Under the pieces are notes generated by a model. The model was not told the origin of the DNA. It saw only the letters and a program-made list of their open reading frames with translations, and did no database searches. DNA of 64,000 nucleotides from Diacronema lutheri (taxonomy: Eukaryota > Haptophyta > Pavlovophyceae > Pavlovales > Pavlovaceae): positions 1 to 64,000 of the forward strand of contig JAGTXO010000012.1 of assembly GCA_019448385.1 (NCBI GenBank), written 5' to 3'. Positions 11,059 to 21,690 of this stretch are shown piece after piece (within the stretch, counting starts at the first letter, position 1; every line of letters starts with the position of its first letter). The position numbers were made by a program, and so were the translations under genes.

Positions 11059-14000
11059 TCGCCCGCGTCGCCGGCCGGCGGCGGCGGTGGCGGCGGTGGC
11101 GGCGCGGCCACGGCGGCGGCAGCAGCGGCGGCGGCGGCGGTGGCGGCGGCGGCGGCGCCCAGCGCGGGCGGCGGCGGCGTGGCGGCGGCGGTGGCGGCGG
11201 CGGTGACGCCAGCGGCGGCCTTGGCGCCGCGCGTCTGCGGCGGCGTTTCGGCGCGATCGGGGCTGCCCCCGCCACGCACCGCGCTCGTGACCGCGCAGAC
11301 GCCGCCCGGCGCACGATCGCTGGCCGCGCCGGTCAGCGCGACGCGGAGGCGCTCGCCGACAGCGTACATGTCCGCCACGCTGAACGTGCGCGGCGCGGAC
11401 GAGCAGCCCGCCGCGGCGAGCGCGTCGTTGAGCGCGCCCACTATCGCGAGGCCGCACGTCGCGCCACGCTGCGCCGCCTCGTTGAGCAGCAGCGCGCGGC
11501 GCACGCGCGAAATGTCGAGACCCGCCGCGTGCAGCGTGGCAGTTATCGCCTTGGCGAGCATGAGCGCCTGCCTGCAGGGCGACGCGAGCGTGTCGACGAG
11601 CACCGCGTCGTAGCGATGCTCGCCCGCGCGCGCGACGCGCACAAGGCGCAACGCGGTGAAATGGCCGGAGGCGAGCTGCGCGCCGTCGTCACCGCCCGCG
11701 CCGCCGCGCTCGTCCGACGGGCTCCACACGCCGATGACAGCCTGCGTTGTCGCCTCGCTGCGCAGGCGGTGCAGCAGCGCGGCGCGCTCGGCGTCGTCCT
11801 GAAACACCGCGGGTTGCGCGGCGAGCGGCACGTGGCAGACATGCCCGCCGCCGGCCTGCCCGTGCACGCGCAGCACGACCTCGCAGCACGCGTCGACGGT
11901 TGAGGCGAGCATGTCGCCGCTGGCGATGCGCTCCACCTCTGCCTGCGGGAGGCCGGCGCTCGCGGCGGCGGCGGCCAGCCGGCGCGCAGCCGCGTCGCCC
12001 GCCCACGCAAGCAGCGCCGAGTTGGCGGGTTGGAGGGGAAGCTCAAGGGCGGCTGGTTCGGTGGCGGTAGCCTCGTTGGCAACGGGCACGTTGGCGGTGC
12101 GCGCGTTGGCGGCGGGCGCGGCGGCGATGGCTGGTGGGGCGGAAGACGCGCCCGCGGCGGCGGGCGCGGACGCGGCAGCGGCAGCGGCTAGTGGGGCGGG
12201 GAAAACGCCGTCGGTGGCAGGCGCGGAGGCGAATGCAGGAGCAACTAGTGGGGCGGGAAAATCGGCGGCAGGCGCGAAGGCGGATGCAGCAGCGGCTAGT
12301 GCGGCGGGGAAAACACCGTCGGCGGCAGGCGCGAAGGCGGATGCAGGAGCGCCCAGCGGGGCGCAGAAAACACCGTCGGCGGCAGGCGCGAAGGCGACAG
12401 CAGCAGCGGCCAGTGGAGCGGAGGCGCAGGGCCACGCGCGCGCCAGCCGTGCAAGCCCAAGCCGCGCGCGAGCGACGCACGCGCCGATGGCCGAGGCGGC
12501 GGCGCAGGCCACGACGTGGCCTGGCACCGGTGTGGCCAGCCGCTCGCGGGTGTGCACGTCGAGCCGCGCCCCACGCCAAGAGCGGCGGCGCGCTGAACGG
12601 AGGCGCGCGACCCCGATCGATCCGCCCGCGCACGCGCGCGCCGGCTCAGTGTGGCCAACGCGCGCCGCTATGCAAGGCGCGCGCGCGATAACGGCGGCTG
12701 TCGGCCGTGGCGTGCGCGTGGCGGCGCCGCGGCGACGGGCGCGGCACACGAGCCGCTCGGGCGCGCCGCCGCCGCGCGGCACGATGTCGAGCAGCACGGT
12801 CACGCCGCGCGCGCGCGCGACCGCCGTGCACGCGAGCCGCACGGGCAGCGGCGGCCCGTCCGGGCGCGCGAGCGCCGCCACCTCGGCGTCGGTGAGGCTG
12901 TGCAGCTCGCGGCGCGCGCGCGCGAACGCGGCGATGTCCGCGCGCAGCTCCGCGTCCGTGCCGAGCGCGGCACGCGCGTGCACGGGGAGCGACGCGCGCA
13001 GCGCGTGGAGCACGCCGCCGCGCGCGCCGCGCGGCGCCGGCGCGCGCTCGCGCTCAGCGCGCGCGGCGCGCGTGAGCTCGCGCACCGCGCGCGCGAGATT
13101 GCGCCGCGCGGCCGCGACGGGAGGGCTAGGTGCGCGCGCGCGCCGGTTGTAGCGCGGCCGCGCCGAGTCGAGGGGCGGCGGACGCGGTGCGTACGCCGCG
13201 GCGCGGCCCGCGCGCCAAAAGGCCGGCGGCGGGCGCAGCTCCGTCGCGTCGACCGCGGCCGCGAGCGCGCCGAGCGCGGCGTCGCTGTCGCCCGCCGCGT
13301 CGGCCGCGTCGACGAGCACGAAGAGCGCGCCGAGCGCGCGCGACGCGGCCGCCTGCGCGGCGGTGGGGCGGGCGCAGGCAGCGACGCATGCGGCCGCCAT
13401 GCCGCGCGCCGCGGCGAACGCCGGTGACGTGACGGCCGCGCCGATGGCAACGGCGGCGGCGGCGACGGTGGAGGCGGCAGCGCCGGCGATGGAGGTGGCA
13501 GCGGCGGCGGCGCTTGCCATCGCGCGGCGCGCGAGACGCGAGGCGCCACCGACCGCCGCCGCCGCAGCGCGCGCTGCGCGCGCGCCGGTGGCGCGCATCG
13601 TCGCCGCGCCAGGCGCCGCCGCGCCGACGCCGCCGGCGCCCGCGCCGTCGCCGCTCTCGGCCGTGCAGGGCTCCGATGGCGAACCCGGCGTGCGCTGGCG
13701 CGTGATGCGCGCGCCGAGGCGCGCGCTCCGCGCCGCGCGGCCGGCGACGTCGAGGAAGCGCCGTGCGCGCGCCGCGCGCAGGCCACGCGCGCGCGGCGGC
13801 GCACCGACAGGCGCCGAGCGCCGCGGCGCGCACGCCGGCGCGTCGCTGTCGGGTTGCGCAGCGCGCGCGCGGGAACTCGGCGCGGCGTGTGCGGGCGGCG
13901 GGCGCGCGCCCGCGCGGCGCAGAGGCGCGAGGCGCCGGCCGCAGACGAGGCGTGTGCGCAACCAGGACGGCGAGGGCCGCAGGGCGCCGTCGACGTCGCG

Positions 14001-17000
14001 CATCGGCGGGCCGCGAGCCCGCCGCGCAGCCGTGCGGCGCGCGCGAGGCGCTCGGCGGCGCGCGCGCCGCACGGCGCGCGCGGCGGCGCGCACGCCAGCG
14101 ACGGCTGCGGCCACGCCGCGCGCCAACACGGCCGCGGCGTGCGCCATCGCACCGAGCACGGCGCGTGGCGCGCCGAGCAAGCGCAGCAAGCGCGACGCCG
14201 TCGCGCGCGCCGGCGCACCGTGTGCAGGGGCCTCGCCAGCGCCAGCACCGACGCCGCCATCGCCGCAGCCGCAGGTGGCGTCGCCGCCGCCGCAGGCGTC
14301 GCGACGGACGCCGCCGCCGCCGAAACAACCGCCGCACACGTCGCCGCCGACGTTGCCACCCCAGCCGCCGTTGCGTGCGCAGGTGGCTGCGGCGCGTGCG
14401 TGCGGGAGGCGTGCCGTGCGGCGCGCATCACACGGGCTGCGCGACGCGAGCGACGCCGCCGGGGTCCCCGCTGCGCCAGGCGCGCCGTGCGCGCCAGCCT
14501 CGCCGGCCTCGCCGGCGCGCGGTCGCGCGCTCGCCTCGACGTGGCCGCCTCCGCCGCCATCGCCGCCGTCGAACCGGGCGGCGGAGGGCTGCCGCTCGAA
14601 CCGCTCGTCGGCGTCGGCCGCCACCGCCGCCTCGCGCTCCGCCGCCGCGGCGGCCGCACGGCGCGCGTGGCGGAGCGCGCGGCCGCCGTCCGCTGCGCGG
14701 CGTGGCGGCGCGGGCGCGGGCTTCGGCGCGCGCGGCCCCTCGGCGCGCTCGCGGAGCACGGCGAGCGGCGTGCCCGTGGCGACGCTCGTGCAGACGCGCC
14801 GCAAGGCGGCGCTTACGCACGCGTGGACGACGCGCGCCGTCCGCTTGTCGGCGGCGCGCGCGGCGCGGCGCGCGGCCTTGGCGGCGGCCTTTTTGGCGCG
14901 CCTCTGCTCCGCCTGCTCCGACAGCGCGCGCGCCTGGCGCTCGGCTGCGAGCGCGTCCTCGGGCGAAACGGTCGGCCTCGGCGGCCGCGCGCGCGCGCTG
15001 CGACGCTGCGCGCTGCGGCGGTCGGACGGCGGCTGCCGCGGCGGCGAGGACGGCGAGCGCGAGCTCGGCGTGGGCGACCAATCGCCGCTGACGGTTGCGA
15101 GCGGCGCAAACGGGTTGTCGTCCCCGCGACCCGCGGCGTGCGACAGTGCACGCGGCGTCGGGCGCCGGCCGACCGCTGGCGGGCCCCACTCGGACGGCGG
15201 CTCCGAGGGCGAGCGCGCCGTCGGCGCCGCGCGTTGCGCGGCCGGCGGCGCCTCCCGGTCCAGCGCCGCCTGCTCTCTCGCCGCGGCCTGCTCGTCACCC
15301 TCCGGCACGCCACGCGGCGCGAGCACCGCGGTGGCGCAGCGCGTCGCGTTGAGCAACGCCGCCTCCATCTGCCGCACGCTGGCCTTGGCGCACGCCACAC
15401 CCTCTCTCGCCCGGCGCAGCGCCTCGTGCGCGCGGCGCACATCCGCGTCGGCATCTTCGCGCATGCCAAAGTGCGCCTGTTGCAGCCGCAGGTCCGCAGG
15501 GCGCCCCTGCGCGCGAGGGGCACGGGCGCGGCGGCGCGCAGGTGACGGAGCTGGCGCGCCGTTCTGCGCTGCGCGCACGCCAATCGACGGGCGCGCGCGC
15601 GGCGGGGCGCGCGCGCGCGCGCGCGCGCGCGCTGCCTACCCAGCCGCCGGCCGGCTCGCGCGAGCGCGCCAGCTGCTCCGCCGCCTCGGCGTCGAGCACG
15701 CGCTGCTGCGCCTCCTCCTCGCCCAGTGCAGCGAGGTGCAGCCGGCGGGCTGCCTTGCGGCAGTTGCCCTCCGCCTTGCCCACGGCCTTGCGCGCCGCGT
15801 CGACGGGGTCGTCGTTGGCTCTGGCGCGCCTGCGCTTGCCCTTGTCGGCGGGCGGCGGCTTGGCGCGCTGCAGCGTGCCGAGCGCGTCGTCGGCTCCGCG
15901 CGCGGCCGCCCGCGGGCGGCGGGCCCCAAAAAGCGCACCGGTCGCCGTGCGCGCCGCGCAAGCAACGACCAGCGCTGACATGCCGGCGAAGACCGCACCG
16001 CCCAGCGCCACGGTTGCCACGATGCGCAGCGTCCCGTGCGCAAGCTGCGCTGCCTCCGCCGCTTTGGCGGCCTCGCGCGCGCGCGCATCGGCGGCTCTCA
16101 TCTCGTGCAGCAGCCCGGCCGCGCCGCTCGCGCCGTCGCGGCCGCGCGCGAGCTCGCACAGCACCGCCGCCGCGCGCCGCGTGGGCTCGCGCGCGAGCAG
16201 CTGCGCGCCGCCGTCGGGGCGCAGCTTCTCAACGAACTCGACAAACGTCGCGTCGCGCCAGAGGGACATGCGGAAGGCCCTGTGCACCGCCCCCTCCTGC
16301 TCGCGCATCCGCCGTGCCGCCCGCCTGCCGTCGCGCGCGTGCGCGTGCGCGGCCGCGTCGAATCCCGCGACGCCGCGCTGCGCGTCGCGCGCGGCCGACG
16401 ACGGCGCCGCCGCGCTGCCCGCCAAGGGCGCCGCAGCGGCGACGCGCGCGTGCGGAGCGACGGGATCGCCGGCGGCCGGCGGCTCGGCGCGCTGCGGCGT
16501 GCCGTTTGCTCCGCGCGCGGCCGTCCCGGGGGAGATGGCCGCGATGGCGCCGCCAGCCGCGCCGCGCGCCAGCCACGCGCATAGGCTGCCGACGAGCTCG
16601 CCGAGACCCCCGACGGTCGCCGCGGCGGCGAGTGCGCCGGGCTTGCCGGCCGACAGCGGCTCGCGAGCGTCGTCGTCGCAGCCGCCGGCACCCGTCTTGG
16701 CGAGTGCGTCGCGCTCGCCCTCGACGCCCGCCACGACCGCCGCCCCTCCGTCGTCCGCCGCGCCGGCCGCGCGCGCGGCCGGGCGCAGAGGAGGCGTGCC
16801 GGTGCAGCCGTCGCCGCTCGTCTTCGCCGTTTCCTCCACTTTGGTCACTTCGTCGCCACCTGCGCCATCTCCGACGCCGGGGCCCTTGGTCACGCTTGCC
16901 GCCATGCGCGCCGTGCCCGCCGGCCAGCCCGCCGACTGCTCGAGCGCGGCGGCGAGCGGCGCGACGCGCGTCGACTCGGGCGCGCTCTCGTCATCGGGCT

Positions 17001-19314
17001 CGAGCGCGTTGTGCAGGCGCGCGAGCGCGCGCTCGACGGCCGCGGCGCCACTGCCGGGGGCGCGGCTCGCCGCGCGCACCGCGCGCCGCCAGGCCGGCGC
17101 GAACATGAGCGCCGGCTCGAGCGCCGCGAGCGCGCGCGCCTCGCGCGCGTCGCTCGCGCCGAGGCGCGGCGGCACGCGCGCGGCTCCGCGCGGCGCGGTG
17201 CCTCGGAAGCGTGGGCTCAGCGTGTAGGCGAGGTGCTGCGGCACGCCGCGCGCCTCCGCGCGCGCGCGTCCGTCCTCGACCTCGCGCCGCGCCTTCGCGA
17301 TCGCCGGCGTGGCGCGCGCGAGCCAGTCGGGGTCGGCGGGCAGGTGGATCACGACGAGAATCGGCGCCCAGTCCAGCCGCGGGTTCTTGTGACGGTCGGG
17401 CACGACCCACACGAGCAGCACCGTGCCCTCCGCGCCGCACGCCGCCTCGTAGATCCTGGGCTGCGAGCGCCAATCGGGCCTGACGCGCAGCGCCCGCGCG
17501 TGGTCGATGGCGGCGGCGCGGTCGCCATTGAAGTGAACCGTCGTCACCTCGCCGATGACGGACCGGCCGGACCGCCAGCAGAACACCGCGTCCGCCGACC
17601 CGCCGGCGATGGCCGCGAGCGATTCGGGCGCGGCGAGCCGCGGCAAGCCCTCGAAGGCGGCAAAGTCCTCGTGCGCATTGTACACGCCGCCCCAGCCGTC
17701 GTGCGCGTACGCGCGCGCGGCCGCTCGTACCGCGCGCGGCTGGTTCTCCACGCCCGACGTCATGTGCCATGTCGTCCCCGCGAAGCCGGGCTCGCCCAGC
17801 TCGGCCCGCACGACGGTACCGTACCCCGCGCCCTGCGTCGGGGCGGCGAGGTGGTGCATGCCCGCGCCGGTCACGCCCTCCGTGCGCTGCCGCGTGACGA
17901 TCGTGCCCGTCGCGTGCGCGAAAAGCGTGTCGACCACGGCGGGCGCGCGCCCGCTGTTCGCCCGTAGCCGCGCCCTGCCCGCTTTTAGCTGCTCGGGGTC
18001 CTTGGCGTCGTACACGCGCGCGTCCGCGTCGCCCTCATCAGGCGCAGTGTAGACGCAGCGGCGTTCGAGCGGCGCCGAGCCACCGCCGTCCGCCGCCGCC
18101 GGCGAGGTTGGCGCCGCGCCCGCCGCCACCGCGCTCGTCGCCGCCGTGCCCGTCGCCACCGCCGCAGCCGCCGCGCCCGCGGGGTCGTCGTCCCCGTCCT
18201 CCGCGCCCTCCCCGTCGTCAGCGGTGGTGGCGTCGCCATCGTCCCCGTCGCCCTCGCCCCCGCCGAGGCTGCTGAATGGTCGGGGCCCCCACGCCGAGGC
18301 GGCGCGCCGCTGCGGCGCACGCGGCGGTGGCGCTCGCGACGGCGGCCTTGGCGCCGCCGCGCCGCGCGGCCTGGCCGCCGTCGACAGCGCGCGGCCTGCA
18401 GCGCCCGTGAGCGCGTCGAGCGCGGCCGTGCGTGCGATGCGGTCGTCGGGCGCGCGCAGCGCCGCCTCGACGGCCTGCAGCAGCCCGTCGGGCGCGGATC
18501 CGCCGACACTGGCATCGCACGCCTCGGCGAGCCGCGCGGCCTCGGCGAGCCGCGCGGCCTCGCGGGTGAACGGGCCGAAGCGCCTGGCGCGGTCGCCGAG
18601 CAGAGCGCCGATGGCGGCGCGGAGCGTGCGCGCGCGGGTCTCCTCGTACGCGGCCGTCGTGAGGCGCGCGAGGCGCGCGTCCAAAGCCTTCTTGATGTCG
18701 ACAAGGACACTCGCGCGGCGGCCGTAGAGCGTCGATGCGCTCGCCACGACCTCGGCCGCGACTGTTGCCGCGGCGAAGCAACACGCGGCCCCACTCTGCG
18801 GGGGCGCCTTGAAGGCATCGATGGGCGGCGCTGTTCTGCCGATGCGCTGCGCAAGCTTCTTGATGAGCACGCCGGCCGCCGTGGCGTACGCCGATTCGCC
18901 GTTGCCCAAGGTGCGCGAATCGGCGAGCAGGGCGAGCGCGGCGCCGGGCGGCGCGCCGCGCTGCGCGGGCGGCGCGAGGAGCAGGTACGCCGCCGTCCAG
19001 TGCACGAGGCCGCTGGACGCGCGGAGGCAGAGCGGTAGCACGACCACGAGCACCTGCCCAAACCGGTCCGCATCCGCGCATGCTTTGCGCAGGTTGCGCA
19101 GCGCCACCTTGAGCGCATGCTGCGAGCACCCCGTGTCGCCCACCCTAACCCTGCTCGTGCCGAAATCCGCGTAACGCAGCAGGGCGATGAGGCAAGTGGA
19201 TGGGACCACGTGGGGGTGGGTATCTCCCGGCGACAGAATGGTGCTGAGGGCCAGCGAGAAACTGTCCGAGCCGCCCCGCCCGCCGGGCAAAGCGTCCTTC
19301 ACGGAGTCCTCCAT
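409..19314 (-). CDS. Giant multidomain mobile-element protein: C48 proteases, YqaJ exonuclease, chromodomain, Fanzor nuclease
   Basis: The model is three exons, 19314-15640, 15506-2265 and 2136-409, giving about 6,214 residues. Two GT-AG introns of 133 and 128 bp each restore the frame. Visible modules in order: a C48/Ulp1-like protease (residues about 10-210; H105, D132, Q173, C179); a long Ala/Arg-rich linker; a second C48 protease (about 2400-2620; H2507, D2530, Q2571, C2576); a YqaJ-like exonuclease (about 3968-4155); PPPAAA repeats; degenerate C48-like segments; a chromodomain (about 5203-5257); and a Fanzor nuclease at the C terminus, ending in a D/G-rich tail and a basic GPKRGRR. Openness alone is weak evidence at this GC content, because antisense shadows of over 1,700 codons exist; the support is that the recognised domains fall in one spliced frame. 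Alternatively the first exon (C48 #1) is a separate gene. The start ATG at 19314 directly follows TCTGCAG, so an upstream exon is possible. Confidence 0.6.
480..735 (-). repeat. Trinucleotide-rich (GAC/GGC)n tract coding an acidic D/G tail
   Basis: On the plus strand the tract reads as runs of GTC and GCC triplets. On the minus strand it encodes Asp and Gly runs between the Fanzor RuvC-III motif and the basic C-terminal tail. Such a compositionally biased tail is likely disordered; its length may be polymorphic. Confidence 0.8.
2137..2264 (-). other. Intron (128 bp) inside the Fanzor module
   Basis: The donor is AAT|GTGCGCGCG (first intron base at 2264) and the acceptor is GCGCGCAG|GTG (last intron base at 2137). 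Removal joins ...LRTHN to VPRNVRL in phase 0 and links the Fanzor helical N-terminal part to the RuvC core. Donor and acceptor match introns in the host genes of this window, such as atpC and lepB. Confidence 0.7.
3412..3577 (-). other. Chromodomain within the giant protein
   Basis: Residues about 5203-5257 of the giant product read TYEVEAVVDERRKAGKKVTF and continue into FRIRWRGYDESADTWEPE. This is a canonical chromodomain: a Y-VE-I start, the RWRGY core and the TWEPE segment with its aromatic Trp. Chromodomains bind methylated histone tails and in chromoviral integrases and some transposases steer insertion into heterochromatin. Here it lies about 450 residues N-terminal to the Fanzor RuvC core, which suggests a chromatin-tethered nuclease. 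That role is inference. Confidence 0.85.
3770..5080 (-). other. Degenerate C48-like repeat segments in the giant protein
   Basis: Two stretches keep the outline of a C48 fold without the full active site. At about 4900-4530 a hydrophobic strand and ALGLLATRS are followed by PEPQSACNARAAALL. At about 4100-3770 LLVVLLCVPV and VGLLVADR are followed by RSQPRGGDDGARALATFACL. They resemble the pattern of a strand, a D/A-R strand, then Gln before a Cys helix seen in the two intact C48 domains, but the His and sometimes the Cys are missing. A third such stretch lies near 9.2 kb (DQAGVAALRVLYAL). The assignment is by pattern only. Confidence 0.35.
5330..5465 (-). repeat. 18-bp tandem repeat coding PPPAAA units
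   Basis: Plus-strand GGCGGGCGGCGGCGCGGC-like units repeat about seven times and encode alternating Pro and Ala triplets in the giant protein, just after the YqaJ-side region. This is a probable flexible linker. Confidence 0.75.
6720..7290 (-). other. YqaJ-like (PD-(D/E)XK) exonuclease domain in the giant protein
   Basis: Residues about 3968-4155 of the giant product begin SPRWHDERWEEVTGSKVGD and contain GILGEAVALR, then FAFSPDGLAI, then VLVEVKTLTK, then HRDQLQLGMHVLGV. This is the E, G-x-PDG, E-x-K, Q-x-Q order of the YqaJ/lambda-exonuclease type of PD-(D/E)XK nuclease found in phages, nucleocytoplasmic large DNA viruses and eukaryotic mobile elements. These enzymes resect double-stranded DNA ends for single-strand annealing recombination. 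D (SPDG), E and K (EVK) are all present, so catalysis looks possible. Confidence 0.8.
10975..11215 (-). repeat. (CGG/GCG)n triplet repeat coding poly-Ala and poly-Pro
   Basis: About 80 bp of uninterrupted GCG triplets (from about 10986) are followed by interrupted GGC/GTG triplets. On the minus strand they encode long Ala runs and a run of Pro in the linker after the second C48 domain. Confidence 0.85.
11340..11980 (-). other. Second C48/Ulp1-like cysteine protease domain in the giant protein
   Basis: The active-site order is H in SGHFTALRL (bases 11661-11663), D in AVLVDTLASP (11592-11594), Q in NEAAQRGATCGL (11469-11471) and C in the same motif (11454-11456). Spacing and context match the Ulp1/SENP/adenain clan: His on a strand, Asp-Thr/Ser on the next strand, Gln of the oxyanion hole five residues before the Cys helix. 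Family members cut SUMO or viral polyproteins. In a 6,000-residue product, self-processing or deSUMOylation are both plausible; neither can be chosen from sequence. Confidence 0.75.
12190..12425 (-). repeat. 57-bp coding minisatellite, about four units
   Basis: Units begin near GTGGGGCGGGGAAAACGCCG and recur about every 57 bp (one unit is 51 bp), encoding 19-residue repeats around APAADGVF in the giant protein. All unit lengths are multiples of three, so the frame is kept. This is the signature of coding repeat expansion in an expressed frame. Confidence 0.8.
15507..15639 (-). other. Intron (133 bp) joining first and second exons of the giant gene
   Basis: The donor is GGCTGG|GTAGGCAGC (first intron base at 15639) and the acceptor is CGCGCGCAG|GGGCGCCC (last intron base at 15507), phase 0. 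It joins ...REPAGGW to GRPADLRLQQAHF. The intron holds a run of about 14 alternating GC dinucleotides. If it is not spliced, the two long frames are separate genes. Confidence 0.5.
18700..19290 (-). other. First C48/Ulp1-like cysteine protease domain in the giant protein
   Basis: At residues 101-190 SSGLVHWTAAYLLLA gives H105 followed by Trp, as in Ulp1. LALLADSRTLGN gives D132-Ser. APPQSGAACCFAAATV gives Q173 and C179 with the six-residue Q-to-C spacing of Ulp1. The stretch from residue 38 (PSTCLIALLRYADFG) fits the usual N-terminal part of the fold. All four catalytic positions are present. Downstream in the same exon (about 17.3-18.0 kb) is another globular stretch with a possible degenerate PD-(D/E)XK core (DAVFCWRSGRSVIGEVTTVH). 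Confidence 0.7.
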
Positions 19315-19831
19315 CTGCAGACTGTGGGCACGTCAGTGTCCGGATGGCGGCCCGGATGATACTTGGGAGAATTTACATGATGCCCTGGAGAATGCCCCGC
19401 TCTCCCACAACCAGGACCCGCCAGCGCGCCGAGCCTACTCGTTTGCCCGCGCCGCCTCTCTTTGCGCGCCCGAGCGCGGCCTCCGAGCGCGGCCAACGTC
19501 TTCCGGGGGCGTGCATCGTGGCTGCTCGGAGGGGCTGCGACGCGGCGAAAGCTCGCTGCGCGGCCGCAACGTGAGCGCGCGCGCGCGGCCGCGCGCCGGC
19601 CTGCGCTTCTCTGCACGGCCGCGCGCCGGCCTGCGCAGCCTCGTCGCGCAGCGTGAGCGCGAGCGCGCGCGAGGTGAGCTCGGCGGATGGGTGCGCGGCG
19701 GCGTTGGCGGCGGGTGCGGCGGCAGGCTGGGCGGCGGGTTTGGACGGAGAGTGTCGGGGAAACGGGGCGCATCCTGGCTGGGAGTTGGACGGCGCCCACC
19801 ACGCGCTGGCGGATCCTGGTTGCCACCACCA

Positions 19832-19852
19832 CCCCCCCCCCCCCCCCCCCCC
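19832..19852. repeat. Poly-C tract (21 C)
   Basis: A pure run of 21 cytosines on the plus strand, preceded by CCACCACCA. Its length is unreliable in assemblies. Confidence 0.9.
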
Positions 19853-21220
19853 GGAGACGAGGACCAGGGGCATGGCCGACTCGCTGCGCCGCACAGCGCG
19901 CGGCGCGCGGCATGCTGCGCGACCTCAAGCACATCCAGCCGCGCTCCGCCCACGCAACGCGCGCAATGCCGCGTTGCACTGCAGGTGTGCACGTGCGGCT
20001 CTCACGCGCACTGTGTTGCACGAACGGCATCACGCCACCGAGCTGCGTCCGGACCACGCGCCGCGCGCAGGCGACCACACAGGGGCGCGCCGCGCCGCGC
20101 GTGCGCGCCCTCGCAACCGTTGCAGCACGCTCTGCCTTGCACTGCGCCGAGCCGCCGCGCGCTGTGCGCGTGCATGCAGGGCGCACGCGTGCGACGAAGC
20201 GCGCGCGCGGCGAGGCGCGCGGGCGGCTCGCTGCGCGGGCGGCAACGCGCCCAGCTGCGCCCAGGCCAGGCGCGCGCCCGCGAGTGCCACCGGGACGCAC
20301 TGCCCCCGCCGGGGTCGCCGCGCGCTCTGTGTGTGCGCTCGCGCGCTGCGAGCGCGGCGGAACGTTCGTGCATGGCGCGAAGAGCGCGGCACCCGAAGAC
20401 GGCTGCCCCGAGCCCGCGCCGGGTGGCAGCGAGCGGCGGCACCTCCTCGGCGAGCCCGCCCCGCGCCTTCCCCTCCACGTGGCGTTTTGAGGCAGACGGA
20501 CACGCGCCCACACTGCGACTGGGCACGCTGCTCGAGGCAGACACGCACCCAACGCGCGCGCACCACGCGCCCGCGTCGGCGGGCCGGTGTGAACGAGCGA
20601 GAGCTCGGTGTCGCCAACGGGGGCACGGGCGCGACTTCGGTCCGCCTCTCGACGGACGCAGGCGACGCTGCCGGGAACTTCCCCGACGCCTGCACATCCA
20701 GGGCTTCGAGGTACAGAGCTGGGCAACAGTGCCGCTCGTCACCGATGAGGCGGCCAAGCTCGCTATCCTTGCTGCCCTCGGCTCCACCAAACAGCCGGGC
20801 GACCCAACGGTTCGTGATCGCCTGGCCGCCAGGTGCGAACCGCGCCCGTGCAAGCGCTTCACCCGCATTCTCCGCCCCGCTGCGGACGTCCGCCTGCCGG
20901 CCGCGAACACGGCCGGTGCGCGTTGCCGCCTGGCCCAACACGAAAACCCGCCCGCCCCCGAGGCCGCAGGTCCTACCTGCCCAAGCGCAGCCCAACGGCA
21001 CGCAGACAGCCCGCCTTGGCAACCGACTCGTGCGCGAGCGCTCCGCCCTCCACAAGAGCCTGCCCCACGCCACCGCCGACGCGGAGCCAGCGCAGCCGAC
21101 GCCCCTCCGCGACGCTCGCGCCGCAAGGCGCAAGGGCCCCGGCGAGACGGCGTCAACCAAGCCCGCCGCTGGCACAGCGCCGGCACCCGGAGCCCACCCC
21201 AAGCCCCCGCGCACGCCTCG

Positions 21221-21247
21221 CCCCCCCCCCCCCCCCCCCCCCCCCCC
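21221..21247. repeat. Poly-C tract (27 C)
   Basis: A pure run of 27 cytosines on the plus strand, followed by GATCGGCGG. Confidence 0.9.
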
Positions 21248-21648
21248 GATCGGCGGACCGATTGCGTTTTGGTGCGCCAGGCTCAATGCGCCATCGCAGT
21301 GGCGGGCCCGCAGACGCAGACGCTGACATGCCCAACGCTGGGCACTGAGGCCGCAGGCCGGCCCTCCTGGACCTGGCGGGCGAGCTGCCCGCGCAGCGGC
21401 CACGCGAGCCTCGCACTGACCGTGGCGGTCGCTGCCACCGTGATAGCTGCGGGTGCGGCGGCCTTGGCCCCAACCCCATCATCCGTCTTCATCCCCGCCC
21501 TGCTCGCGCTCGCGGCCTACGTCGGCAATCCCTGCACCGGGATCCGCCCCGCGAAGTCCACACAAGACTTATCCGTGCTGCACGCCAGCCGCGCGCGCCG
21601 ACGCGCGCCGCTCCCACACGCTCACCTCCGTTTCCGCGGGCGGCCCAA

Positions 21649-21690
21649 CGCCCCCCCCCCCCCCCCCCCCTCCCCCCCCCCCCCCCCCCC
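21649..21690. repeat. Poly-C tract (42 bp, one T)
   Basis: A cytosine run broken by a single T at 21671. Confidence 0.9.
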
